DNA of 64,000 bases from assembly GCA_963676905.2 (NCBI GenBank), contig CAXXVE010000001.1:1860001-1924000 (forward strand), written 5' to 3'. The position numbers were made by a program, and so were the translations under genes. The notes beneath the pieces were generated by a model. It was given only the letters and a program-made list of their open reading frames with translations, searched no databases and was not told where the DNA came from. Shown here in pieces: positions 43,706 to 52,029 of this stretch (positions within the stretch are counted from its first letter, which is position 1; every line of letters begins with the position of its first letter). This DNA comes from Oceanispirochaeta sp963676905. GTDB taxonomy: Bacteria > Spirochaetota > Spirochaetia > DSM-2461.

Positions 43706-43736
43706 TTGACAAATTCCTTTTGGTGTTTTAAAACAC
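43706..43736 (+). promoter_or_regulatory. Promoter and third copy of the GntR/LacI operator
   Basis: TTGACA (43706-43711) is followed by the perfect palindrome GTGTTTTAAAACAC (43723-43736), which here covers the expected -10 region rather than the start site. The same box lies before the regulator (20763) and the sugar operon (21907). Confidence 0.7.
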
Positions 43737-43785
43737 TAGAAGGGTCTGTGCCGAGCATCAGACCATGTTATAAGCGGAGGAAGCT

Positions 43786-44220
43786 ATGCTGAATAAGATA
43801 CCCAAGATCCTCTCACCCGAACTTGTAAAGGTTCTGATGGAGATGGGACACGGAGACGAGATTGTAATTGCAGACGGGAACTTTCCCTCTGATACCTGCG
43901 GACAGAGGGTTGTCCGGGTCGACGGCCACAGCGGCACCGACATTCTGGACGCCATTCTGGAACTCTTTCCCCTGGACCCCTACGGCGACGAGATTCCCGT
44001 ATCCCTTATGGAGAAGGTTCCCGGAGATGAAGTGGAGACACCCATATGGGACGAGTACAAGGCCATTGTCCAGAAGCATAACAGCAGCATCAAAGAGATG
44101 AATTTTATCGAGCGTTTCGAATTTTATGAAAGAGCGAAAAAGACCTTTGCCGTTGTTGCCACAGGCGAGGGCGCTTTGTATGCTAACATACTGATCAGAA
44201 AGGGAGTCGTCGTCGACTAG
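43786..44220 (+). CDS. RbsD/FucU family sugar mutarotase
   Basis: The 144-residue protein has LVKVLMEMGHGDEIVIADGNFPS (catalytic His and Asp of the family) and ERFEFYERAKKTFAVVATGEGALYANILIRKG. Family members interconvert anomers of ribose, fucose or related sugars. The C-terminal part resembles FucU more than RbsD. GGAGGAAG precedes the ATG. It is first in a two-gene operon with asparaginase, 50 bp after the shared operator. That suggests sugar control. Confidence 0.88.
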   Translation: MLNKIPKILSPELVKVLMEMGHGDEIVIADGNFPSDTCGQRVVRVDGHSGTDILDAILELFPLDPYGDEIPVSLMEKVPGDEVETPIWDEYKAIVQKHNSSIKEMNFIERFEFYERAKKTFAVVATGEGALYANILIRKGVVVD

Positions 44221-44247
44221 GACTCCTTCGTTATTAAGGAGGCGGGG

Positions 44248-45282
44248 ATGAGCCAGCTGCCGCGTATATTGATTCTGGACACAGGAGGTACTATCAGTCA
44301 GACCGCCGGTACCGACGGTTCCCTGATACCCTGTTCCACCGAGTATATCGAGATGGTCCCCCGTCTTCACGAAATTGCATCCCTTGAGGTAAAGCGCCTG
44401 CAGAGGATGGACAGCAGCGATATGACTTCGTCCCTCCGGATGGAGATCGCAAGACTCATCTTTGAAAACTACGACAGCTATGAGGGCTTTGTTGTTATCC
44501 ACGGTACAGATACCATGGCCGACACCGCAGCCGCCCTGAGTTATATGCTCCAGAATCTGGGAAAGCCGGTGGTCCTCACCGGAGCCCAGCTCCCGATCTT
44601 CGCCCCCGGTCCGGACGGACTGAACAACCTCTACTACTCTGTGCGTACAGCTTCCATGGATCTGGGTGAGGTGGTTATCTGTTTCGGCGACCGCATCCTG
44701 CGGGGAAACCGCAGTATCAAGGAGAATGTCCACGGCTTCAACGCCTTTCACTCCATCCGGGTTCCCGCACTGGGAGAACTTGGAGTGAGTGTGCAGCTTC
44801 AGGATCACAGAATCAGGCGGAGCAGCAGCCGTCCCGACTTTCATCCAGATCTGGAGCCTTCGGTACTCTACCTCCCCATGACATCGGGGACAGATCTCTC
44901 GGTGCTTGAGGCTGTTTCGAAAGTCCAGGGGCTCAAAGGCCTTGTTCTGGGGGGATTCGGTTCCGGGAACCTTCCCACCCTTGAAATGCCGGCCCTGAAA
45001 AAGCTTATGTCCCGTCAGATTCCCGTGCTTGTCATCACCACCTGCCTGAAGGGAAGCACCATACTGCATCTCTATGCCACCGGAAAGCAGGCTTCGGACC
45101 AGGGTGTCCGGGAGGGGCTGGACCTGACTCCCGCAGCGGCGGTACAGAAGATGATGTATGCCCTGGGGCGCTGCGGCTCAGAGCATCCTGATCTCACCGG
45201 GGCTGCAAGACTGGAACAAGTCTTTGAATACCTGACGGCTCCTGTCTCTCTGGATATGTCTGAATCAACCGCCGCTGAATGA
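44248..45282 (+). CDS. Asparaginase family protein (type I L-asparaginase-like)
   Basis: The 344-residue protein has both catalytic threonine motifs, LDTGGTISQT (Thr near 13) and VIHGTDTMADTAA (Thr near 90), plus VLTGAQLP. No signal peptide is visible, so it is a cytoplasmic type I-like enzyme releasing aspartate and ammonia from asparagine. Its pairing with a sugar mutarotase behind a sugar-type operator is unusual. The true substrate could be a related amide or glycosylamine; this is inference. AAGGAGG precedes the ATG. The 3' end overlaps the convergent helicase gene by 18 bp. Confidence 0.87.
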   Translation: MSQLPRILILDTGGTISQTAGTDGSLIPCSTEYIEMVPRLHEIASLEVKRLQRMDSSDMTSSLRMEIARLIFENYDSYEGFVVIHGTDTMADTAAALSYMLQNLGKPVVLTGAQLPIFAPGPDGLNNLYYSVRTASMDLGEVVICFGDRILRGNRSIKENVHGFNAFHSIRVPALGELGVSVQLQDHRIRRSSSRPDFHPDLEPSVLYLPMTSGTDLSVLEAVSKVQGLKGLVLGGFGSGNLPTLEMPALKKLMSRQIPVLVITTCLKGSTILHLYATGKQASDQGVREGLDLTPAAAVQKMMYALGRCGSEHPDLTGAARLEQVFEYLTAPVSLDMSESTAAE

Positions 45283-48200
45283 GGCAAGGCTCCTGCGCCG
45301 GATCAGCTGTTTGAAATCCTCTTCAAAACCCATATTTCTCAATACATCACCAAAGGGGGATTCTGCCGCGGGAACGCCGTTGATCTCTTCCACCACTATC
45401 CTTTTAAGGGGCTTCTCCTGACGGCAGAGGAGATGGCTGAAGAGGGATTCCAGAGACCCTTCACTCCCGGGAGTTGAGGTAAACTCGAGAATCCTGCCGT
45501 TTTTCCTGACTCTCAGGATGAGCCGGCCTCCCTCATAGACGAGATAGCTGTTTCTGCTGCGTACAGGCAGGTCCCCGGGCATATCGAGAGAGAGACCGCA
45601 GGGGGAGACGGGGTCCATCGTACTGCACCAGAAGTCTCCGCCTTTATCCATTCTTTCAAGACACTCCAGGGCGGAAGGAGTTATAAACTGGATACCTCTG
45701 ATTCCCCTGAAGAATACCCCCGAAAGGACCTCACCAGAAAACTCCATCTGCCTCAGGGCGTTAAAGCACTCCCGCCACTCCAGAAAGCCTCTCTCCCTGT
45801 TCACAAGCTCCCGGAAGAGAATCCCGTACCGGTCCAGGAGGAGGCGAACCCTCTCCTTGTTGATTTCATTCTCTTCAAGGGGGTCTCCGCTTCGGCTCTC
45901 GCTTCCCTTCCGGGTCGGCATCCATTCACCTGTGAGGGGGCGGCTCTGCTTCCATCGGCTGAAACGGCTCCTTCCGGAAATGGATCTGCCGGGGAGGGAG
46001 CCCGCCGCCTGATTTTTTGAATAAAGGGGCTCTGATTTGAAGGAGCTCCGTATGCCACCTCTCAGAGTTTCGGGTCTGCTGTTCCAGATTTCTCCCCTCC
46101 ACACAAGGTTCCAAAGGGCGCGGCTGATATCAGACGAGCCGGCAGAGCCGGTGCTCTCCCTGAGGGAGCTGAAGTCCATTGGGGTTTCTGCAAGCAGGCC
46201 CATAATCTTCTCTTCAAGATTCCCTGAAACCTCTTTTCCTGCAGGAGGGTAGATCAGAGGATACTCTTCGGGGATTGAAAAAAGAATACGCCCCCTTCCC
46301 ATTCCCGTCCAGAGAAGCTCTCCCTTCAGAAGGAGGCTGTCCAGATCTCTGCTGCTGTAACGGGCCATGCGGGAGGGGAGCAGATCCTCCTCCCAGAGGC
46401 CCGCAGGCGCAGGATATCCCAATAGAGGTTCAAGTGTTCTCTTCAGTTCTTCTTCCGGTGAGAGGCTCTCCTGTTCCTCATCCGCCATGGGCTTGCGGTG
46501 ATCCAGAAGGCCCTGGCGCCGGGCCTGAAAGAGAGGAAGCTGTTCTGCGGGTCTCTCCGCTGTCACAGGCCTGTGGCGGCGGCGCTGCATCCTGAGGAGT
46601 ATCTCCAGGTTTTCAAGGGTGCATATTTCAGTTTCCGGGGCGTCGTCGCTGATGAAGTCGATGATATATGTCTCATCAAAGTCATCGGTTTCCCGGTTAA
46701 GGGCTTCAAGCCATACCTGACTTGAAACGCCGAGGATCTTTTCTACTCTGGAGAGGGGGAGGGGGCCGTAGTAGTTGAGCCAGCCCGCCGGCAAACTGCG
46801 GAGGGCGTGGCCTTCAAACGATACATATCCGCCGCTTCCTGAGGCCTTGAGGGCGGGAAGAGGAGAGAAGCTCCCGCCATCCTCCTTCCGCGCCATATCT
46901 GCTGCCTCAAGAATATCCTGCCACTCATCCAGGGGAATCAGTCCCCTGTCCTCCAGCTGCAGCATCAGATCCTCTGCAAGAACAGGAGCGTATCCGGGCC
47001 AGGTCCTGTTCCGTTTGGCCTCGAATTCCCTGATGATGTTACGCCTTATCCGGGGACGAAACAGGTTCCCCGCCAGCATATCCTTCAGTATGGATTCGGA
47101 AAGCTCTGAAACAAGACCCCCCGGAGGGGTATCGTCGGATGCCATCCGTGCAGCCGTTTCCCGTCCCATTATGGGCAGGCTGAGACGGGGAAGCTCCCGG
47201 GGATGGAGGGTTACAAGTTCGGCTTCTCCCGAGTTCAGCTGGTCGATCAGCTCCTGCAGTCCCGCGGGTGATGTCTCATCCTGAAGGCAGCTCCTCCAGG
47301 TTTCAGCAAGCACCGGAAAGTCATCAAATCCGGCAACCGTCTTCAGCAGTTTTCCCGATTTCTGCCGGGTCAGCCAGAGGGGCTGCCTGCGGTTGAAGCT
47401 CCTTCGGGGAAGCAGCAGGGCCCTGGAGGCTGTCTCTCTGAACTGGGTGCCGAAGAAGGCCGTGGACTCAAGTCCTCTGCGGATCAGTTTCTCAAGGTTT
47501 GATGAACATAGTTTCTCAAGAAGCCCTTCACCCCGTTTCCTGTCGGGGATATGGAGGATGACTGAGGCTTCATCGCTGAGGAAGGGGAGCTCCTGCCTGT
47601 ACTCCGTCTCCCAGAGGGAGGCGAGGCAGAGGGCCAGAAGAAAGTTGATCTTTCCACCCCTGAAGCTGTGGATAATCATTACCCAGTCCTCCGACCCTCC
47701 CGACGGGGACCTGTGTATTTCCTGAATGATCCTGAGCCGGTGGGGCCAGGCTTCTCCGGTCTTCTCCCTGTAGTCCCGGAGCTGATCCATCAGAGTCTCC
47801 GCCGCCTCATCATCCAGAAAGCACTCCTCTTTCAGGTAATTCATTGCCTCTGAGCGGTTTAAGTCCTCCATTTTCTGTAGAAGTTCTCCCGTCCGCTGTG
47901 CGGGGAGAGGGGGGCCGTAGATTCCTTCGGCCCTCCAGAAGGGGGTGGCTGAGGGGCGTTCTCCCGTGGGGATGACTTTGACATCCCTGTCGCCTACAGA
48001 TGTGATTTTCCACATGCGGCCTGTCATGGGAAAGACAGAACCCACTCTGTTTTCCCAGACAAATTTTTCATCCAGATCACCTATCTTTATTCCGCCGTCG
48101 GCCAGAATCATCCTGTAGTTCCCCCTGTCGGCAATGGTTCCTCCGGACATATAAAGGAGTGAGGCAGCCGAGTCCCGTGAGCGGAGCTCATTTGTTTCCC

Positions 48201-49614
48201 TGTCCAGGAGTATCCGCGGTGTCAGTTCAGGTATCCTTGTCCCGGCATAGCGGCCTTCAAGTAGGCCTGTCACAAGATCAAACTGTCTGCGGCTCAGGTT
48301 TCTGTAGACCCAGCACCTTCTTATAAACCGGAAGAGCTCATCAGGGTTCCATGGGGCGGTACACCCCATGGAGAGGATAATCTGACAGAGAATATCCAGT
48401 GGCTGGGAGGGGGGGACCATCTGTTCAACCTCATTGACCTTGACAGAACGGGCGGCGGAGGCTGCAAAGATCAGGTCCGTCGGGCTCAGGGGCAGCAGCA
48501 GCCCCCGGCTGACACCGCCGACGGAGTGCCCGCTTCGGCCGATCCTCTGGATCAGGGATGCCTGGCTTACAGGTGTTCCCGCCAGAATAACCTCGTCCAG
48601 AGTGCCTATATCTATTCCAAGTTCGAGGGAGCTTGTGGCAATAATCGCTCTCAGCTCACCCCTTTTCATCTTCTCTTCCACCGAGGACCGGATCTCTCTG
48701 CTGAGAGAGCCGTGGTGGGCATAGGCCGTCAGGTCCTCAGTCTGTTCGTTTATCATGCGGGTAAGCGACTCGGCCATGGAGCGGGTGGGTACAAAAACAA
48801 GGGTTGAACGGTTCTGCCCTATCCGATCCAAAATAATGGATATCAGTTTTTCAAGGGGCTTCTCCGGATTGACCTCACCCGCAAAGGGGTAGGACACACG
48901 GATCTCTTTTCTCTTCTGGATAACAGGTTCAAGCCACTCCACCTCCCTGGCCCTGCCTGTCCCGTCATATCCTCCAAGCCAGGCGCAGGCTGTTTCTTTT
49001 GGCCTGACTGTGGCTGAAAGCCCTATGCGCTGAAACTCACCGGCATAGAGGGTCAGCCGCTCCACTGCAGATATCAGATGGACCCCCCGTTTACCGGGCA
49101 TCAGGCTGTGAAGCTCATCGATAATCACGGTTTTAAGGTCCCTGAAGAACTCTCGGCCCCTGCCGGATGTCAGAATCAGGTTGAGGCTCTCGGGAGTCGT
49201 TATAAATATGGAGGGAGGGTGGCGGAACTGGGACTGACGTTCCGACGATCCTGTATCACCGCTGCGGAGACCGACCCGGACCGGTGGCAGAAGGATTCCC
49301 CTCTTCTCAGCGTGTTCTCTGATTTCCGCCAGCGGGGTTTCCAGGTTCCGCCGTATATCGCTGTTCAGCGCCTTCAGGGGTGAAATATAGAGGACCCTTA
49401 CCGATTCGGATACCTTTCCTTCCACTCCTTCCCTCAGCAGTTCATCTATAGCATAGAGAAAGGCCGACAGTGTTTTGCCGCTTCCAGTCGGGGCGGAGAG
49501 GAGAAAATGATTGCCTCCGGAAGCTCTCTTCCAGGCTGCTTCCTGTGCGGAGGTAGGAGAGTCATACCTCTCTTTGAACCACTCCTGTATCAGAGGGTGA
49601 AAGTATTCAGGCAT
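45265..49614 (-). CDS. lhr: Lhr-like DEAD/DEAH-box helicase
   Basis: The 1449-residue protein is close to the length of E. coli Lhr. The helicase core (1-550) has LLSAPTGSGKTLSAF (Walker A), TTPESLNLIL, IDELHSLM (DExH), GLSATVR, SSLELGIDIG and QRIGRSGHSVGG. A winged-helix/Lhr core domain and a long C-terminal region follow, including a YcaQ-like HTH part, as in long Lhr proteins with linked uracil glycosylase activity. It is a 3'-5' DNA translocase probably used in repair. The ATG at 49614 has a poor ribosome binding site. It is divergent from the purine operon. Confidence 0.9.
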   Translation of the reverse strand: MPEYFHPLIQEWFKERYDSPTSAQEAAWKRASGGNHFLLSAPTGSGKTLSAFLYAIDELLREGVEGKVSESVRVLYISPLKALNSDIRRNLETPLAEIREHAEKRGILLPPVRVGLRSGDTGSSERQSQFRHPPSIFITTPESLNLILTSGRGREFFRDLKTVIIDELHSLMPGKRGVHLISAVERLTLYAGEFQRIGLSATVRPKETACAWLGGYDGTGRAREVEWLEPVIQKRKEIRVSYPFAGEVNPEKPLEKLISIILDRIGQNRSTLVFVPTRSMAESLTRMINEQTEDLTAYAHHGSLSREIRSSVEEKMKRGELRAIIATSSLELGIDIGTLDEVILAGTPVSQASLIQRIGRSGHSVGGVSRGLLLPLSPTDLIFAASAARSVKVNEVEQMVPPSQPLDILCQIILSMGCTAPWNPDELFRFIRRCWVYRNLSRRQFDLVTGLLEGRYAGTRIPELTPRILLDRETNELRSRDSAASLLYMSGGTIADRGNYRMILADGGIKIGDLDEKFVWENRVGSVFPMTGRMWKITSVGDRDVKVIPTGERPSATPFWRAEGIYGPPLPAQRTGELLQKMEDLNRSEAMNYLKEECFLDDEAAETLMDQLRDYREKTGEAWPHRLRIIQEIHRSPSGGSEDWVMIIHSFRGGKINFLLALCLASLWETEYRQELPFLSDEASVILHIPDRKRGEGLLEKLCSSNLEKLIRRGLESTAFFGTQFRETASRALLLPRRSFNRRQPLWLTRQKSGKLLKTVAGFDDFPVLAETWRSCLQDETSPAGLQELIDQLNSGEAELVTLHPRELPRLSLPIMGRETAARMASDDTPPGGLVSELSESILKDMLAGNLFRPRIRRNIIREFEAKRNRTWPGYAPVLAEDLMLQLEDRGLIPLDEWQDILEAADMARKEDGGSFSPLPALKASGSGGYVSFEGHALRSLPAGWLNYYGPLPLSRVEKILGVSSQVWLEALNRETDDFDETYIIDFISDDAPETEICTLENLEILLRMQRRRHRPVTAERPAEQLPLFQARRQGLLDHRKPMADEEQESLSPEEELKRTLEPLLGYPAPAGLWEEDLLPSRMARYSSRDLDSLLLKGELLWTGMGRGRILFSIPEEYPLIYPPAGKEVSGNLEEKIMGLLAETPMDFSSLRESTGSAGSSDISRALWNLVWRGEIWNSRPETLRGGIRSSFKSEPLYSKNQAAGSLPGRSISGRSRFSRWKQSRPLTGEWMPTRKGSESRSGDPLEENEINKERVRLLLDRYGILFRELVNRERGFLEWRECFNALRQMEFSGEVLSGVFFRGIRGIQFITPSALECLERMDKGGDFWCSTMDPVSPCGLSLDMPGDLPVRSRNSYLVYEGGRLILRVRKNGRILEFTSTPGSEGSLESLFSHLLCRQEKPLKRIVVEEINGVPAAESPFGDVLRNMGFEEDFKQLIRRRSLASFSGG

Positions 49615-49714
49615 GCTCTTATTATAATGGAGCGGTGAAAAAATGTCCGGTTGATTTCTATATTCTAAAAAGGTCTGACCTGAGAAGATGATCAGAGAAA
49701 TCAGAGGGTAATCA

Positions 49715-49734
49715 TGCTATAATTATAAACACTC
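49715..49734 (+). promoter_or_regulatory. Extended -10 promoter and shared 14-mer of the 8-oxoguanine deaminase operon
   Basis: TGCTATAAT (49715-49723) is a consensus extended -10. It overlaps AATTATAAACACTC (49721-49734), which is identical to the sequence before the other molybdenum hydroxylase operon (15524-15537). Confidence 0.6.
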
Positions 49735-49762
49735 AGGATCCTGTTCAACAGACAGTTTAAAC

Positions 49763-49854
49763 ACCGGAAACAACGGGATCTCTTTTCCGGTAGAACATGT
49801 CCGGACAAGAAGAATACCCCGCCCTGATTCAGCAGGTGAAAATGAAGGGGCGGG
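49763..49854 (+). promoter_or_regulatory. Structured 5' leader of the 8-oxoguanine deaminase operon
   Basis: Three elements lie between the promoter and the start codon: hairpin ACCGGAAA / TTTCCGGT (49763-49770, 49784-49791), palindrome TGTCCGGACA (49798-49807) and hairpin CCCGCCCT / AGGGGCGGG with one bulge (49818-49825, 49846-49854). The last lies 6 nt before the AGGAG. The leader is about 140 nt. I do not recognise a known riboswitch. Confidence 0.45.
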
Positions 49855-49870
49855 AAGAACAGGAGAACTC

Positions 49871-51241
49871 ATGGAAAGCATCTTAATAAAAAACTGCGGA
49901 ACCCTCTTCCAGAGTGCCGAAAAGGGCTGTCTGAAGGATGTGGATCTCTATATCGAGGGCAACACAATCACAAGGATCGGCAAAGACCTTGGTGTAAAGG
50001 CCGACAGGGTCATTGACGGCCGGGGCAGGGTTGTTATCCCCGGGCTGGTCAACTCCCACCACCACTTCTATCAAACCTTTACAAGGAATCTTCCAGCCGT
50101 ACAGAACGCAGAGCTCTTCGAGTGGCTTGTCTACCTCTACGAGATCTGGAAGCATCTGGATATAGACTCTGTCTACAACTCCTCCCTCCTTGCCATGGGG
50201 GAGCTTCTTAAAACAGGATGCACCACCGCCACAGACCACCACTACCTCTATCCCAGGGATATTGACGGGGACATCATGGCCACCCAGTTCGCTGCGGCAG
50301 ATGCCCTGGGCATGCGCTTCTCCCCAACCAGAGGCTCAATGAGCCTCAGCAAGAAGGACGGGGGCCTTCCTCCGGATACGGTTGTTCAGGATGAGGCTAC
50401 CATACTGAAAGACTCAGAGCGGGTCATCAAGGCATACCATGACGGCAGTGATTTCTCAATGAAGAAGATCGTCCTTGCCCCCTGTTCCCCCTTTTCCGTA
50501 ACCGAGGGGCTTATGAAAGACTCCGCCGCCCTGGCCCGTGAATACGGGGTTCGTCTGCATACACATCTGGCGGAGACCCGGGATGAGAACGACTTCTGCC
50601 TCAAGGTTTACGGCCGCCGCCCCGTTCAGGTTATGGCGGACTGCGACTTTCTGGGCGAAGATGTCTTCTTTGCCCATGGAATCCACTTCAATGATGAAGA
50701 ACTTAAAATTCTTGCGGATACAGGTTCCCATATAGCCCACTGCCCCACATCCAATATGCGCCTCGGGTCCGGTATCTGCCGTGTTACCGAGATGATCCCG
50801 AAGGGGATCAATGTAGGCCTCGCCGTGGACGGTTCTGCCTCCAATGACTCATCGGACATGCTTGGTGAGGTTCGGAACGCCCTGATGCTGCAGCGGGTTC
50901 AGTACGGCGCTGCGGCAGTGACATACGCAGATGTTCTGAAACTGGGAACCGAGAACGGAGCGAAGCTTCTGGGCTATGAAAAAGTCGGACGCCTGGAAGA
51001 GGGAATGGCCGCGGACCTGGCTGTTTTCAACATGGACAGACTGGAGTATGCCGGAGCCCTGAGCGATCCTGTGGCGGCACTGATCTTTTCAGGCTATAAT
51101 CATGAGGCTGAGTACACCATCGTCAACGGCCGGATCGCTGTAGAGAAGGGCCGTCTGACAGGCGTGGATGAAGAGGAACTGAAAGAGTCCTGCATGCGCC
51201 TCTCTGCTGAGCTATGGAAAAAAGGAGGAGTTCAAGTATGA
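49871..51241 (+). CDS. 8-oxoguanine deaminase (amidohydrolase superfamily)
   Basis: The 456-residue amidohydrolase has metal site NSHHHFYQTFTRNLP (near 61-75), LHTHLAETRDEND (near 232), FAHGIHF and AVDGSASNDSSDM with the catalytic Asp. HHHFYQT followed by an AELFEWL segment and TTATDHHYLYP is the pattern of characterised 8-oxoguanine deaminases rather than of SsnA. It would convert 8-oxoguanine to urate plus ammonia. It overlaps the FAD subunit gene by ATGA. The neighbours are selenium-dependent-type hydroxylase subunits, so urate or another hydroxypurine is probably the shared intermediate; this is inference. Confidence 0.87.
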   Translation: MESILIKNCGTLFQSAEKGCLKDVDLYIEGNTITRIGKDLGVKADRVIDGRGRVVIPGLVNSHHHFYQTFTRNLPAVQNAELFEWLVYLYEIWKHLDIDSVYNSSLLAMGELLKTGCTTATDHHYLYPRDIDGDIMATQFAAADALGMRFSPTRGSMSLSKKDGGLPPDTVVQDEATILKDSERVIKAYHDGSDFSMKKIVLAPCSPFSVTEGLMKDSAALAREYGVRLHTHLAETRDENDFCLKVYGRRPVQVMADCDFLGEDVFFAHGIHFNDEELKILADTGSHIAHCPTSNMRLGSGICRVTEMIPKGINVGLAVDGSASNDSSDMLGEVRNALMLQRVQYGAAAVTYADVLKLGTENGAKLLGYEKVGRLEEGMAADLAVFNMDRLEYAGALSDPVAALIFSGYNHEAEYTIVNGRIAVEKGRLTGVDEEELKESCMRLSAELWKKGGVQV

Positions 51242-52029
51242 GCCAGTTTTTAAAGCCTCTCACAATCGATGAGGCTGTTGCCCTTAAAAAGCAGTATCCC
51301 GGAAGTCTGTACCTGGGGGGAGGTTCGGAGCTGAACAGTCCCCTTTCGGCAGCGGTTTCGGATATCTATATATCTCTGGAAGCCCTCAATTTGAAGGCCT
51401 GCGTCCGGGGAAACCACACAACCATTTTAGGGGCCAGCACTACATTTCAGGAGCTGATGGACTGGGACAAGTGTCCCGATGCCCTGCGGGAGGCCGCGGG
51501 ATTTCTTACATCACGGAATGTACGCAACCAGGCGACACTGGGAGGGAATATCGGAGCCCATCTGTCCGATTCCTATATGCTCCCCATCCTTATGGTTCTG
51601 GATGCCGAACTGGAACTTGGAAATGACGAGGTCATTCCCGCGGTTCAGTATGTAGAGGAGCACCGTCAGAACCTTATAATCAATATCCGGTTTGATCATA
51701 CCCGTGGCGGAAGCGCCGTGAAAAACGTTCTCCGGAGTTCCGGAGGTCTCTCGGTTCTCTCCGCCGCAGTCTGTCTTGAAGCTGAGGGCGGAAAAATCTC
51801 AAAGGCAGCCATCGCCGTCAGCGGCATGGGACCCCGCGTGTTCCGTCTGACCGCTGTAGAGAAGGCCCTTGTGGAGGGCAGTCTCAAACCGGGGGCCGAT
51901 CTTGAAAAGGCCGTTGCCGATCTGGTGGAGCCGGAATCAGATCTGAGGGGTTCATCGGAGTATAAAAAATATCTATGCGGCGTCACAGTACAGGATTGTA
52001 TAAGCCGTATTCTGGAGGCCGGGAAATGA
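51238..52029 (+). CDS. Molybdenum hydroxylase FAD-binding subunit, YgfM-like
   Basis: The 263-residue protein has a PCMH FAD-binding domain (SLYLGGGSELNSPLS, SRNVRNQATLGGNIGAHLSDSYMLPIL) and a short C-terminal domain. Its length matches E. coli YgfM (about 259) rather than the 290 residues of the subunit at 18.2 kb. AAAGGAGGAG precedes the ATG at 51238, and the gene overlaps its neighbours by 4 nt on both sides. It pairs with the XdhD-like protein that follows. Confidence 0.85.
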   Translation: MSQFLKPLTIDEAVALKKQYPGSLYLGGGSELNSPLSAAVSDIYISLEALNLKACVRGNHTTILGASTTFQELMDWDKCPDALREAAGFLTSRNVRNQATLGGNIGAHLSDSYMLPILMVLDAELELGNDEVIPAVQYVEEHRQNLIINIRFDHTRGGSAVKNVLRSSGGLSVLSAAVCLEAEGGKISKAAIAVSGMGPRVFRLTAVEKALVEGSLKPGADLEKAVADLVEPESDLRGSSEYKKYLCGVTVQDCISRILEAGK

